Of a stretch of 64,000 nucleotides of DNA, positions 44,781 through 53,499 are shown one piece after another. The position numbers and the translations under genes were made by a program. Position 1 is the first letter of the stretch; each line of letters starts with the position of its first letter. The notes beneath the pieces are model-generated. The model saw only the letters and a list, made by a program, of their open reading frames with translations. It was not told where the DNA came from and searched no databases. The stretch spans positions 15,828 through 79,827 of the forward strand of contig CAYGAW010000055.1 in assembly GCA_964347945.1 (NCBI GenBank), given 5' to 3'. Source of the stretch: CAYGAW01 sp964347945. Lineage in GTDB: Bacteria > Chloroflexota > Anaerolineae > UBA7937 > B3-Chlor.

Positions 44781-47411
44781 TCAGCCTCGCTCCGATCCCA
44801 CGTACCTACGGAGCACAGCCAAGAGTCCCTCCAAACGGTCAAGAAAGATGCGTAAGGCTTGCGCTGCGCCCTGGGTGACTGGCTCAGAGCCATCCGCGTC
44901 TGATCCATCGCCAATCTGTACGATGACCGGACCCACGAGGTTGTTGGCCTCGTCAACCTCAGACACGAGCCCAGCCTCTCCCTCGGGGTTGTAGGCATCC
45001 GCGTAGGCGTAGAGTTCGTGTCTGCCGGTCGGGAGACTGCCTCCGAAGTTGGTGTAGCGCCCGTCAACATCCTCCAAGGATAGGCTCAGCGATTCCTGAG
45101 CACCTAGGCTCGGCACGTACCAAAAGGCACCAACACCATCCGCCACTGCGATCGAGTTTATGGTCGGAACGGTCGGCGGGTCCACGAAGAGCTCAACCCA
45201 GAAGCCGGTCGCTATCTCAACCCTGGCCCGGTTCCCGATCGTCACGGTGATCCCTACGCTGCCCGCATCCAGTCCCGCCTCAGGCGTCACCGTGATGCCA
45301 TCTACCACCAAGTCCGGTAGATCACTTGACGGAAGGTCCGGAGTAACCGTGAGCGTAGGTGAAGCCGTGGGTAGGGGGCTGGCTCCTGGCGTAGTGCCAG
45401 GGGTTGGACGCGCCGATTCACCATAGGCCGGACTTAGCCCTTCGTTGCCTGCCCTGTCCGCTATCCTAAAACGCACGTCCGCGCCAGCCATTCCAGCCGA
45501 TAGCCGACAGTAGGTGACCAATGGGTCCTCCCCCTCGGGAGCGTCGCAGGAGACAGGCTGCCAGGCGCCCCAGGTCAGACCCCCGTCGGAGGACACGGAA
45601 AACACGGCGCTCGATGGATCCAGCCCGCTTCCGTGATCAAACACTTCGACGACCACCCCGCCAGACTCGTCCATGTCCACAGAGTCCCAATCGCCTGGCG
45701 TCACCGTGTCCAGACCGATGGTGTCGGTATATGTGGCTGACGTGTTCCCCGCTTGGTCGAGGAAACGCACCCCGATAGTCTTCTCTCCGTCGCCAGAACT
45801 CAGAACCCATTCCTTGGTACTTGCGAACTCCTCCACCTCGCTGAACTGGCTGGCGCCATCGTGGGTGAACTTCATGCCGGCTATGTCGCTCCGATCATCC
45901 TCGGCCTCAAGGCTGAGGGTGACCGTCAGCTGCGATGTGTAGGATGCGCCTTCGTCAATCTCGACGGAGCCGGTCGGCAGCGTGTTGTCCACTATTACCT
46001 CACGCACCACACGAGAAGTGCGGCCTTGGATGCTGGTGGCCACTGCCTCGATTCGGTGTTGGCCTTCGATGAACTGGCGTGTGTTCCATGTCCATGTGAG
46101 CGACGCCGTGCTTTCCTTTTGCACCGTTCCGTCCAGGTACAGCTGTATGCGGGAAGTCGTGGGACTCGGACTGGATAAGCGGACCTCCGTCACACCAGAC
46201 ACGGCCTCCCCTGCCTCCGGGCTAGCTATCTCTACTCTCGGTTTGTGCGCCAGAAGCCGCTGCCACGTCTGCTGGCGTAGCTCGGGCAGTACCTTGTACA
46301 CGTTGTCGCCCGGACAGATCGTGGGCCAGAGATCGCGATGCGCCACCAAATGGGGGAACTTGCGCTGGATGAAGTACGACGATTCCAGTGGATGAATGTT
46401 GAAGCGATCAGCCTCCCACGCCATGAGGGAGATCAATGCCTCCTTCATCGCGGGGGTCATCTTGGCATATCGGTAATCACCCAGTAGAGCGATTCCAATG
46501 CTGCCGTAGCTGTAATCGCGAGCGTGTATCCCAACCACGCCATCTCCGCCCTTGCGTCCCTCGTAGACGTTGCCTTGGCGATCGATCAAGAAGTTGTAGC
46601 CGATGTCACCCCATCCCCGTGATATGGCATGATACTGGTAGATGGCACGCACGATGTACGCCGGATCTTCGGGGTTATTCGGCGTCACCGTGTGGTGGAT
46701 AACGAAGGTAGTCGGCTGGCGATAGATCGGCTTCCGCGTCGCCCAAGCCTCGTTGGCTCCCCAGCCCCTGCGAGAGATGATGCGCGGTTGGGGCACTCCA
46801 GATGTTGCCTCCTGAGGGAGAATCATAGCCCTGGCCTCCTCGACACCGGGCCCGTCGCGCGTGTTCATGAGCGCGAATACCAGCTCCCGCACCAAGGGCG
46901 ACATGCTAGCATCGAAGGTGCCCAGGATCAGCCGATACTGCAGGTACCGCGATGGAGACACTTCGATCAGATTGCCGTGCGTCAACTCCTCCATCTCAAG
47001 CCCGTCCTCATCTGGAGGGACCTCCGTCCAGTCAGTCCACGCCCTCCGATCACGGCTGGCACGAACCTCAAGATGAAACGTAGTCCCCGGGGGCCTGTCT
47101 GCGGCCCAAGCGGCGCCCACCATGTTGAAGACCACCGACGACTCGTGAACGGCGGAAGTGAAGCTGCCCCTTGGGCAGAACTCCGCTCCCTCCTCCTGGG
47201 ACAGGCTGACCTCTCCGTCGTCCAATACGGAGAGTGCGGTGCAGTCCCGCTCTCCCAGTTCGAAGTCAGCCAAGGTGGTCTGCGTCCACTCGGCGTAAGT
47301 CCCCTCTTGCACGCTGGTTTCGCTCCTCACCAGCATCTCCTTGAACGGTACGCCCTGCAGTATGAACAGCGTAGCAGAGAGTAGAATCAAGGCGGTCAGT
47401 GTCCGTCGCAT
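44781..47411 (-). CDS. Secreted PGRP-type amidase with Ig-like/CARDB domains
   Basis: An 876-aa exported protein: N-terminal signal (LTALILLSATLFILQG), a beta domain (about 60-190), and then a peptidoglycan recognition/amidase_2-type domain (about 210-380). This has zinc-ligand candidates His in TFVIHHTVT and His and Cys in AHRDLWPTICPGD, fitting an active N-acetylmuramoyl-L-alanine amidase. Three Ig-like or Ca-binding-like beta domains follow (390-700). A Pro/Thr linker and a CARDB-like domain (VVDGITVTPEAGLDAGSVGITV) come next, with a final hydrophobic-poor tail. It lies 35 bases after mraZ and 53 before the FtsZ homologue. It probably splits septal peptidoglycan. Confidence 0.88.
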   Translation of the reverse strand: MRRTLTALILLSATLFILQGVPFKEMLVRSETSVQEGTYAEWTQTTLADFELGERDCTALSVLDDGEVSLSQEEGAEFCPRGSFTSAVHESSVVFNMVGAAWAADRPPGTTFHLEVRASRDRRAWTDWTEVPPDEDGLEMEELTHGNLIEVSPSRYLQYRLILGTFDASMSPLVRELVFALMNTRDGPGVEEARAMILPQEATSGVPQPRIISRRGWGANEAWATRKPIYRQPTTFVIHHTVTPNNPEDPAYIVRAIYQYHAISRGWGDIGYNFLIDRQGNVYEGRKGGDGVVGIHARDYSYGSIGIALLGDYRYAKMTPAMKEALISLMAWEADRFNIHPLESSYFIQRKFPHLVAHRDLWPTICPGDNVYKVLPELRQQTWQRLLAHKPRVEIASPEAGEAVSGVTEVRLSSPSPTTSRIQLYLDGTVQKESTASLTWTWNTRQFIEGQHRIEAVATSIQGRTSRVVREVIVDNTLPTGSVEIDEGASYTSQLTVTLSLEAEDDRSDIAGMKFTHDGASQFSEVEEFASTKEWVLSSGDGEKTIGVRFLDQAGNTSATYTDTIGLDTVTPGDWDSVDMDESGGVVVEVFDHGSGLDPSSAVFSVSSDGGLTWGAWQPVSCDAPEGEDPLVTYCRLSAGMAGADVRFRIADRAGNEGLSPAYGESARPTPGTTPGASPLPTASPTLTVTPDLPSSDLPDLVVDGITVTPEAGLDAGSVGITVTIGNRARVEIATGFWVELFVDPPTVPTINSIAVADGVGAFWYVPSLGAQESLSLSLEDVDGRYTNFGGSLPTGRHELYAYADAYNPEGEAGLVSEVDEANNLVGPVIVQIGDGSDADGSEPVTQGAAQALRIFLDRLEGLLAVLRRYVGSERG

Positions 47412-47446
47412 GCTAGTCTCCTCTACGAGCCATCAACCCCTTGCGG

Positions 47447-47893
47447 CTAGATGCCATACTCACTCAGGGCCTCTGAGAACCTCTCTGCTCGTTCCTCGAT
47501 ACCGGATTCCTGTCTCGCCCAACGCTGTGGATTCCAGATCTCGAGACGTGTCGCAACACCGACGAGCACCACCTCATCGCCCAATTCTGCATAGCGCCGC
47601 AGATGGTCCGGGACCTCTATTAGTCCATCAGACTCGAGGCTACCGATCGAAGCCCCCCCGTAGACATGCCGCTGGAACATCCGAGCAGCTTCTCGCAAGA
47701 ATGTGGTCCCATGGTCGATCCGGTCCGACAGTTCCTTCCACCGATCACGAGGGAAAATGGCCACGCAGTGATCCAACCCTCTGGTCATGACAAACCCCGG
47801 CTGCAGAGCCTTCCCTATCTCAGCGGGCACAACAAGACCCTCACCAGAAAGCCGTATGCCTTCGTAAGTACCCAGCAACAGATCACCTACCAC
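47447..47893 (-). CDS. mraZ: MraZ-like transcription factor
   Basis: A 148-aa protein with two SpoVT-AbrB-type MraZ repeats. Family stretches visible are LLGTYEGIRLSGEGLVVPAE, FVMTRGLDHCVAIFPRDRW, ARMFQRHVYGGA and VVLVGVATRLEIWNPQRW. MraZ normally opens the dcw division/wall cluster and represses it through upstream repeats. Here it is internal to a long transcript and rsmH (mraW) does not follow; a PGRP amidase and an FtsZ homologue do. The start is uncertain: GTG 47893 opens the frame, but family alignment favours CTG 47881 or TTG 47878 (M-L-L/L-G-T-Y). Confidence 0.85.
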   Translation of the reverse strand: MVGDLLLGTYEGIRLSGEGLVVPAEIGKALQPGFVMTRGLDHCVAIFPRDRWKELSDRIDHGTTFLREAARMFQRHVYGGASIGSLESDGLIEVPDHLRRYAELGDEVVLVGVATRLEIWNPQRWARQESGIEERAERFSEALSEYGI

Positions 47894-47908
47894 GCCTCCG
47901 CCACCTCC

Positions 47909-48460
47909 CTACCGTCTGAGCCTGCCGAGGCGAGCTCTGACCAGCTCCTTCACATCGCGGAGAAGTAGATCCAGTTCGTGCTCCAATCCCTGGTACACGT
48001 CGCGGGTATCCTGCTCAGCTCGCTGGAGAAGTCGCGCTGCCTCCTGCTCCGCCGCTTCCAGCACCTCCTGGGCTCGAACCTCGGCCATCTTCGCCAGTTG
48101 GGTCTGGTCGAGAATCAGAGCCGCCTCGCGCTCCGCCCGTTGTCTAATCTCCTCAGCCTCTACCTCTGCCCTCTCCAGTACCTCGCCCTCTTCCAACAGG
48201 ATTCGCTTTGCCTGCATCATCTCCGACGGCCAGGCGGCACGAATCGCCTCCAGAGTCTCCAGGCAATGCTCCTGATCGATGATCACCCTGGAGCTCAACG
48301 GGACTTTGACACCAGAGCAGATGAGGTCCTCGATCTCGTCCATGAAGAGGTTCATCTCGTAGGCAAATGGCAGGCTCGCATCGTCGAATTGGCTGCTGCG
48401 GTCGCCACTCGTGGTCTCGTACACTTCACCGTATGAAGAGCCGTCCAGTCTCATGATCAT
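47909..48460 (-). CDS. SepIVA/DivIVA-like coiled-coil protein
   Basis: A 183-aa protein. The segment VKVPLSSRVIIDQEHCLETLEAIRAAWPSEMMQAKRIL resembles the N-terminal part of the actinobacterial SepIVA/Rv2927c family (VPMT...CVVPRxxVLELLDDI). A long heptad-like coiled coil follows (LEEGEVLERAEVEAEEIRQ...), rich in Glu/Ala/Arg, to the C-terminus. Such proteins mark septa or poles in division. It precedes mraZ by 15 bases and follows the double-barrel gene by 9. A generic ATPase-b-like coiled-coil protein is the alternative. Confidence 0.7.
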   Translation of the reverse strand: MIMRLDGSSYGEVYETTSGDRSSQFDDASLPFAYEMNLFMDEIEDLICSGVKVPLSSRVIIDQEHCLETLEAIRAAWPSEMMQAKRILLEEGEVLERAEVEAEEIRQRAEREAALILDQTQLAKMAEVRAQEVLEAAEQEAARLLQRAEQDTRDVYQGLEHELDLLLRDVKELVRARLGRLRR

Positions 48461-48469
48461 CCTAGCCCT

Positions 48470-50908
48470 CTAGCTGGTGCCCTGAGATGCAGTGCTCGCT
48501 CTGACAAAGCCAGAGATGTCCTTCACCGACTGTATGGTCAGCACCTTGGTTGTGAAGCCATACCAAGCTTCGTCGCTCGGGCCGCTTAGTATCCATGGGC
48601 AGGCGGCGAACAGATATTCGGGAAGCGTTTCCCCATTGGAGAGTTCGCCGTGGCGGAACCACTCGAACATCGTCCTCGTGTATCTGGCGTGAACCATTCC
48701 ATCCACGCGCGGATAGCGATGGTCATCGTATGCTCCATACAGCCACCCGCCCTCTCCGCAGATGATTGGTGGGACGAAGCCCAGGCGCCTCTCGAACACG
48801 TCGGCGAAGAACGTGTAGCCGAGAACACACCAAGGATCCTCTTGCCAGTCTGGAGGATGGTTCAGACCATAGTTGTGGGCACAGAACCAGACCCGCTCCC
48901 ACACCTGAGAGTCGGGCCCCAGCGCGTGTATGGCCGCCTCCAGCTCCTCTGGCTGCAAGCACTGTAGCCCCGGATAGCCACCGGCGTTGTACACATCGAT
49001 GGCCTTCTGCGCCCACAGCCCTGCCCACTTCTGGACGTAGTCCTTGGGCCTCTCGCGCCGCCATTCCCGGGGGTCCGACGGCTCGTTGAAGATCTGGAGG
49101 TAGGCCGGGATGCCATGCTCGATGAGGACACGAGCGTCCCGATCGAACGGATAGGTCCTGTTGATTTCTGTGATCTGTCTACACACCGGCATGATCCCTG
49201 CATCCCAGATCATCTTGGCGCACCTCAGGAGCTGTCCTTCGCCCTCGTAACAGAGAGTCGCCCAGGTGAGCTTCATGTCCTTGGCTCTCCTGATGTCCAG
49301 AGACATAGCCTCGTCGGTTGTATTGAGCCCAAGGTGAATCCCCATCCCGTTGTCGCCAGGCGGTCTGGGGAAATCGCTGTATTTCACCGATCGTTGTGGA
49401 GCTGGCTCAGGCGCCGGCGCTGGTGTCGGCGGCCCCAGAGGCGAGTCCTCTGCACCCGGACCCGCTTGTACAAACGTGACCAGCACTGGATGATGCTGGA
49501 TACCATTCAACTCCAGGTTGTCGCCATAAAGGCCGAACCCGCTCAGTCTCTCGCTGTTGCCTACAACCTCCACCGAGTAGCCACCCCAGCCTGCGAACAT
49601 GGGCATGGAAGCTGCCTGGTGCCGAGCACCTGGCGGCGCATACGGGTCATCCTTGGGACCGACTACATATTCACCATCAGGCCACGAGAAGCGGACGGTC
49701 TCCGCATCTACGATGGCAAAGGCACTCATGTTGCCGGTACCAGGCTGCACCTCGACACGAACAACTTTCCAGTATGGCTCGCTCTCGTTCTGGGGACCGC
49801 TGATGCGCAAGGTATCGATCATCTCTTGAGAGAGCCCAATGAACTCCACATCCCCGACTGAATCAGGCGGCGGGGTAGGAGAAACCGGGCCTGGATCCTG
49901 CCCATCAATAGAGCGAGGATGCTTGAGCATGCCCTTCACTGCAGAAGCCGCCTGGCACTCTTTCCCGTCTGGCCCGTGCCAAGCGTGAACCCTGGATGGG
50001 TGGCCTTCATCGGTAGCCAAGAGCCAGAATGTGTGGTTCACCACATACTCCGGAATCGACCCATCCATCATCATCCCGGCAATACTCACAGCGCGATCCG
50101 CATGTCGCTTCTCGTCGGTCCACACACCATTGACTGGGGAATATGGATCTCCTACGGTCCCACTGCCCATGCATACCAGCCCCAATGAGGCTCCCACTGT
50201 AGCCTTGATGATTTCGTCGTACCACTCGAAGAGGTTGAAGCCGATGTGATCTTGGGACTCCCCAGGGCTGAAGTACGGTCTGGCTGCCGGCCAGCGTTTC
50301 CGTCCTCCCTGACCCCAAGACAGAGATTTGTCCCAGGCATGGTTGTGCATACCCACGCCCATCCTCTCAAAGAGGGACGCCTCTACCTTTGAAGTCAGAA
50401 GTTGCAGAGCTGTCTGCAGGAAGCTCAGATCCCAATAGCTCCCCGGGGGGCGCAATGCAGGGAAGACTGGATGCAAGCCAGCGGCCTGCATCTCTTCGAG
50501 ACAAGGCACCAGCACGTCCACGAACCTCTGTACGAGAGAGAGCTGACACCAGTCTTGAGGGTGCCATCGCGAAGCCACATTGGCCTCACCTAATACCTCC
50601 ACATAGTTGACACCCCAGCCAGCATAAGCACCGAGAAGCTCGCCTAGGCTAGACCTGTCTATGGGCTCGACCGCTGGCGTCGATACCCGTACCACGGGCT
50701 CGATCTCATTGGCTATCAGTTCCTTGACGAAGAACTCCGGGATCGGCCCACCCAGGCGGGACAGGACGACGAGCCAACTGGCACCCATACTTTTCAGTTC
50801 AGGCACCCACTGCTTGATGTCCTGCGGGCTGTAATGCTGAGTGTCCGGGAAATAGTGAAAGCCAAACCCAGTATCGTTCTGCGGCCGCGAGTATCGCTCC
50901 AATGTCAT
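48470..50908 (-). CDS. Double TIM-barrel glycosidase-like protein (SpoIID-less paralogue)
   Basis: An 812-aa paralogue of the SpoIID double-barrel protein. Barrel 1 (1-320) begins YSRPQNDTGFGFHY; the acid/base region has Glu108 in LGEANVASRW, but the nucleophile position is Gly248 in VCMGSG. The middle (about 345-500) is a different, beta-rich domain instead of SpoIID. Barrel 2 (about 520-800) begins FPRPPGDNGMGIHL and has the intact pair Glu609 (FNEPSD) and Glu719 (CGEGGW). No signal peptide. It starts at ATG 50908, overlapping the protease stop as ATGA, so translation is coupled. Confidence 0.8.
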   Translation of the reverse strand: MTLERYSRPQNDTGFGFHYFPDTQHYSPQDIKQWVPELKSMGASWLVVLSRLGGPIPEFFVKELIANEIEPVVRVSTPAVEPIDRSSLGELLGAYAGWGVNYVEVLGEANVASRWHPQDWCQLSLVQRFVDVLVPCLEEMQAAGLHPVFPALRPPGSYWDLSFLQTALQLLTSKVEASLFERMGVGMHNHAWDKSLSWGQGGRKRWPAARPYFSPGESQDHIGFNLFEWYDEIIKATVGASLGLVCMGSGTVGDPYSPVNGVWTDEKRHADRAVSIAGMMMDGSIPEYVVNHTFWLLATDEGHPSRVHAWHGPDGKECQAASAVKGMLKHPRSIDGQDPGPVSPTPPPDSVGDVEFIGLSQEMIDTLRISGPQNESEPYWKVVRVEVQPGTGNMSAFAIVDAETVRFSWPDGEYVVGPKDDPYAPPGARHQAASMPMFAGWGGYSVEVVGNSERLSGFGLYGDNLELNGIQHHPVLVTFVQAGPGAEDSPLGPPTPAPAPEPAPQRSVKYSDFPRPPGDNGMGIHLGLNTTDEAMSLDIRRAKDMKLTWATLCYEGEGQLLRCAKMIWDAGIMPVCRQITEINRTYPFDRDARVLIEHGIPAYLQIFNEPSDPREWRRERPKDYVQKWAGLWAQKAIDVYNAGGYPGLQCLQPEELEAAIHALGPDSQVWERVWFCAHNYGLNHPPDWQEDPWCVLGYTFFADVFERRLGFVPPIICGEGGWLYGAYDDHRYPRVDGMVHARYTRTMFEWFRHGELSNGETLPEYLFAACPWILSGPSDEAWYGFTTKVLTIQSVKDISGFVRASTASQGTS

Positions 50909-53499
50909 TTTGGCCAACTTCCTCTGTCCACGCGTGTCCCACCCCTTGACATCACGACCTTCATTACCTTTCCATCAGTGTTCACGGTGACCTTGACCAC
51001 CTGCCGCAGCTGCTGCGCTCCTTTCGAAACGACCCTTTGCTGAGAAGTCACCATCAGCTCAGTGACACCTCCCTCCCTTTCCTTGGCACAACTGGACTTG
51101 CTCGAGGCACAATTCTCACCAGAACAGTCGACTCTACACAGGATGAGTGGATGGCCTTCAAGCCCGTTCGTGCGAAGGAAAGGCACACTGCGCTGCAGTT
51201 GTTGCTGCACATCCTTGGCAAGCGGCACTGACTCTGTTTCCTTCATCCTTGAGCAGCAGGCCAGCGGGGGGCAGGCAACCTCGAGTTGCGTCTCCAGTTC
51301 CAGCGGTTTGGAGGCCGCTTCTAGTCTCAACGAAGGGTCACCATACAGGACAAAGCTCAACAACGCCTTCTGATCTTCCCCATCCAGGTAGCCGTGCTCT
51401 GACGCTACTGCCTGAATGAACGCTGACCTGGCTCTGCGCAACGCGCATCCGATGGGCAGCCCTGCTACGACACCCTCCCACAGATGCCTGCCAAGCAGGT
51501 CGGCACCAGAGAGTGGAGGCGCCAAAGATCCGTAGGACATTGCAGTGCTCCCAATGAACCCCAGAGCACCATTGCCGAGGAAACTCAAGGCTATTGAACC
51601 ATCGCCACACTCATTCTCAACTTGAGCGCCGTAGCATGCCTCCGAGTAGATCACGGCCCCGTCTGCATTCGCCCAAGAAACCGATAGAGGCGTAAGCGCG
51701 ATGGGTAGCAAGGGCGAACCGTGCTCCGATTCACCATGACCGTACCAGTACGGACTTCCCCGGAAGCCATGAAGATTGAAGTAGCCGAGTGTGCGTATCT
51801 CCTCATACGCGCTCAGGAAGTCATAATCAGTGAAAGGGGGAGAGACTTGCAGTTTGTCGGCGTCGCCGATCACTTCGAACACCGAGCGAGATGCCTCTGC
51901 CCAAATCTCAGCCGAGTAGCCAACGCTGCTCCACGAGCCCTGTCCGCTGCGGAACAATCTCGTCACAGGATTCACCCACCGCCGAGACGCATTTCCCTTG
52001 CCCAGGCGAGCGAACGCATTGTGATGTGCGATAGCATTGTCCACCAGCTGCAATAACATCTCCGGATTGGACGGCTGACCATCGGGAAGACGCCCTACGC
52101 TCAACCGGGAAAGCAACGAACTGCCGTCCGCAGCGGCGTACGGCCAGTCTGACAACACCTCGGCGTCTTCATCATCGGCAGGGTTAGCCAGCCTGTGGAA
52201 GGGAATCACCGAGTCGCCACCGATGATCAAGAGTGATCTGAGTTCCCTCGATTCTTGCTTCAATGCGGAACCCAGTTGTTCGACAAGTCGTGATACCTGC
52301 TGTGCATCTGACGGATCAACCCCAGTGAGCCCAAACTCATCAAGGCACGAGTCGTCATCTACATAGACCTTGATGACCTCATCTCCCGTCGACCGCGATG
52401 CGGCCTCACATAATTCTGAGAGCCTGGCATCCAGTTCACGGTGTCCGGCCTCCCCATACCGTGAAATCAGCCTGTCGCGACTGGACAGAATGAGACGGAC
52501 CGTGGTCTCCTCGCCTGCACTGTCCACGGGGGCTTCCCACATGGGCACGTCACGGGTGGACGCCAAGTCGGCCGTCTGACCAGACCTAGCAGCCACGATG
52601 TCCCAATCCTGGCCCTTCTGGTGCCGATCTGGGCTTGACGAGAGCCAGGACCACTCCGCCGAAGTCTTCGTTGCGGCTGGTGGCTCAAGCAAAGGCTCTG
52701 CCCCGAGGAGATGCCGAAGGACTGTCGGAGCGCTGTCCATGGTCGCCGTCTCCGGACCCGGCACTTCGAGGCTTCTCACCATCACGGAATCGTACCGCTC
52801 ATCCATGCCAAACAGCTCTCGTGCGACGACCCAACTGCAATCCAAGGACTGGGCGTCGTGCAGCAGAGCGACTCCCAGGGCGTCATCTCGCTGGTCCAAG
52901 GCTATGTCCGCCAGAATCAGCCTGGGCCTGATCCACGTGGGATGCTCATCGACGAGTCTTTCCAAGAGCGGTCTTGCTATGTCAGTGCGACCGGCCCTCC
53001 ACGATGCCTCTGACAGGAGCGAAGCCAGTACCGGCTGCGCCACCAGTTGGTCGCCCCCCTGATCACAGCCCATCTCGTAATAAGGCAGCGCCTCTTCGTG
53101 AAGCGAAGACGCCGACAAGATCCGTGCCAGAGTCAGGGGAGATGCGTCGTCCAGCGTCCTGCCAAGCAGTCGCCTGGTCTCAGCGTCATAGGGATGGAAA
53201 ACCCAGGCTCTCTGGAGATATTCACTGTCCCCGGGATTCGAGCCCTGTGCCAGATCCAGGTGGCCCATGCCTCTAAGGGCTGGGAGACTCAAAGGATCGA
53301 CCGTCAAGGGATACCCGAAATGCTCTTGAGCTTGCTCCCACCGCTCGAGCTCGACGAATCTCTCGCCCAGTAGACAACGTCCAGCTACGTGGCTCGGCAG
53401 ATGCTCCAGAAGATGCTCCAGCAGTGCGACTCCGAGTTCTGGGTAGCCGACATCTATGGCCAGCTTGGCTATGTCATACAGTTCGCTAGACGCTATCAT
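50905..53499 (-). CDS. TPR-C25 (gingipain/caspase-clan) cysteine protease
   Basis: An 864-aa protein from ATG 53499. The N-terminal third (about 1-230) is built of TPR-like helical repeats. A clan CD peptidase region of the C25 (gingipain-like) type follows. LLIIGGDSVIPFHRLANP, DWPYA and LSVGRLP are C25-like. The dyad is His577 in FNLHGFRG and Cys622 in YSEACYGA, followed by GNGALGFIGSTAMSYG and SFVLYGDPSLRL. After a Cys-rich stretch (CPPLACCSRM, DCSGENCASSKSSC), the end carries the short module shared with the 78-aa protein. It overlaps the NACHT-TPR stop by ATGA. The TPRs suggest docking on the neighbouring TPR giant. A protease in the cytoplasm is implied, since no signal peptide is present. 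Confidence 0.85.
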   Translation of the reverse strand: MIASSELYDIAKLAIDVGYPELGVALLEHLLEHLPSHVAGRCLLGERFVELERWEQAQEHFGYPLTVDPLSLPALRGMGHLDLAQGSNPGDSEYLQRAWVFHPYDAETRRLLGRTLDDASPLTLARILSASSLHEEALPYYEMGCDQGGDQLVAQPVLASLLSEASWRAGRTDIARPLLERLVDEHPTWIRPRLILADIALDQRDDALGVALLHDAQSLDCSWVVARELFGMDERYDSVMVRSLEVPGPETATMDSAPTVLRHLLGAEPLLEPPAATKTSAEWSWLSSSPDRHQKGQDWDIVAARSGQTADLASTRDVPMWEAPVDSAGEETTVRLILSSRDRLISRYGEAGHRELDARLSELCEAASRSTGDEVIKVYVDDDSCLDEFGLTGVDPSDAQQVSRLVEQLGSALKQESRELRSLLIIGGDSVIPFHRLANPADDEDAEVLSDWPYAAADGSSLLSRLSVGRLPDGQPSNPEMLLQLVDNAIAHHNAFARLGKGNASRRWVNPVTRLFRSGQGSWSSVGYSAEIWAEASRSVFEVIGDADKLQVSPPFTDYDFLSAYEEIRTLGYFNLHGFRGSPYWYGHGESEHGSPLLPIALTPLSVSWANADGAVIYSEACYGAQVENECGDGSIALSFLGNGALGFIGSTAMSYGSLAPPLSGADLLGRHLWEGVVAGLPIGCALRRARSAFIQAVASEHGYLDGEDQKALLSFVLYGDPSLRLEAASKPLELETQLEVACPPLACCSRMKETESVPLAKDVQQQLQRSVPFLRTNGLEGHPLILCRVDCSGENCASSKSSCAKEREGGVTELMVTSQQRVVSKGAQQLRQVVKVTVNTDGKVMKVVMSRGGTRVDRGSWPK

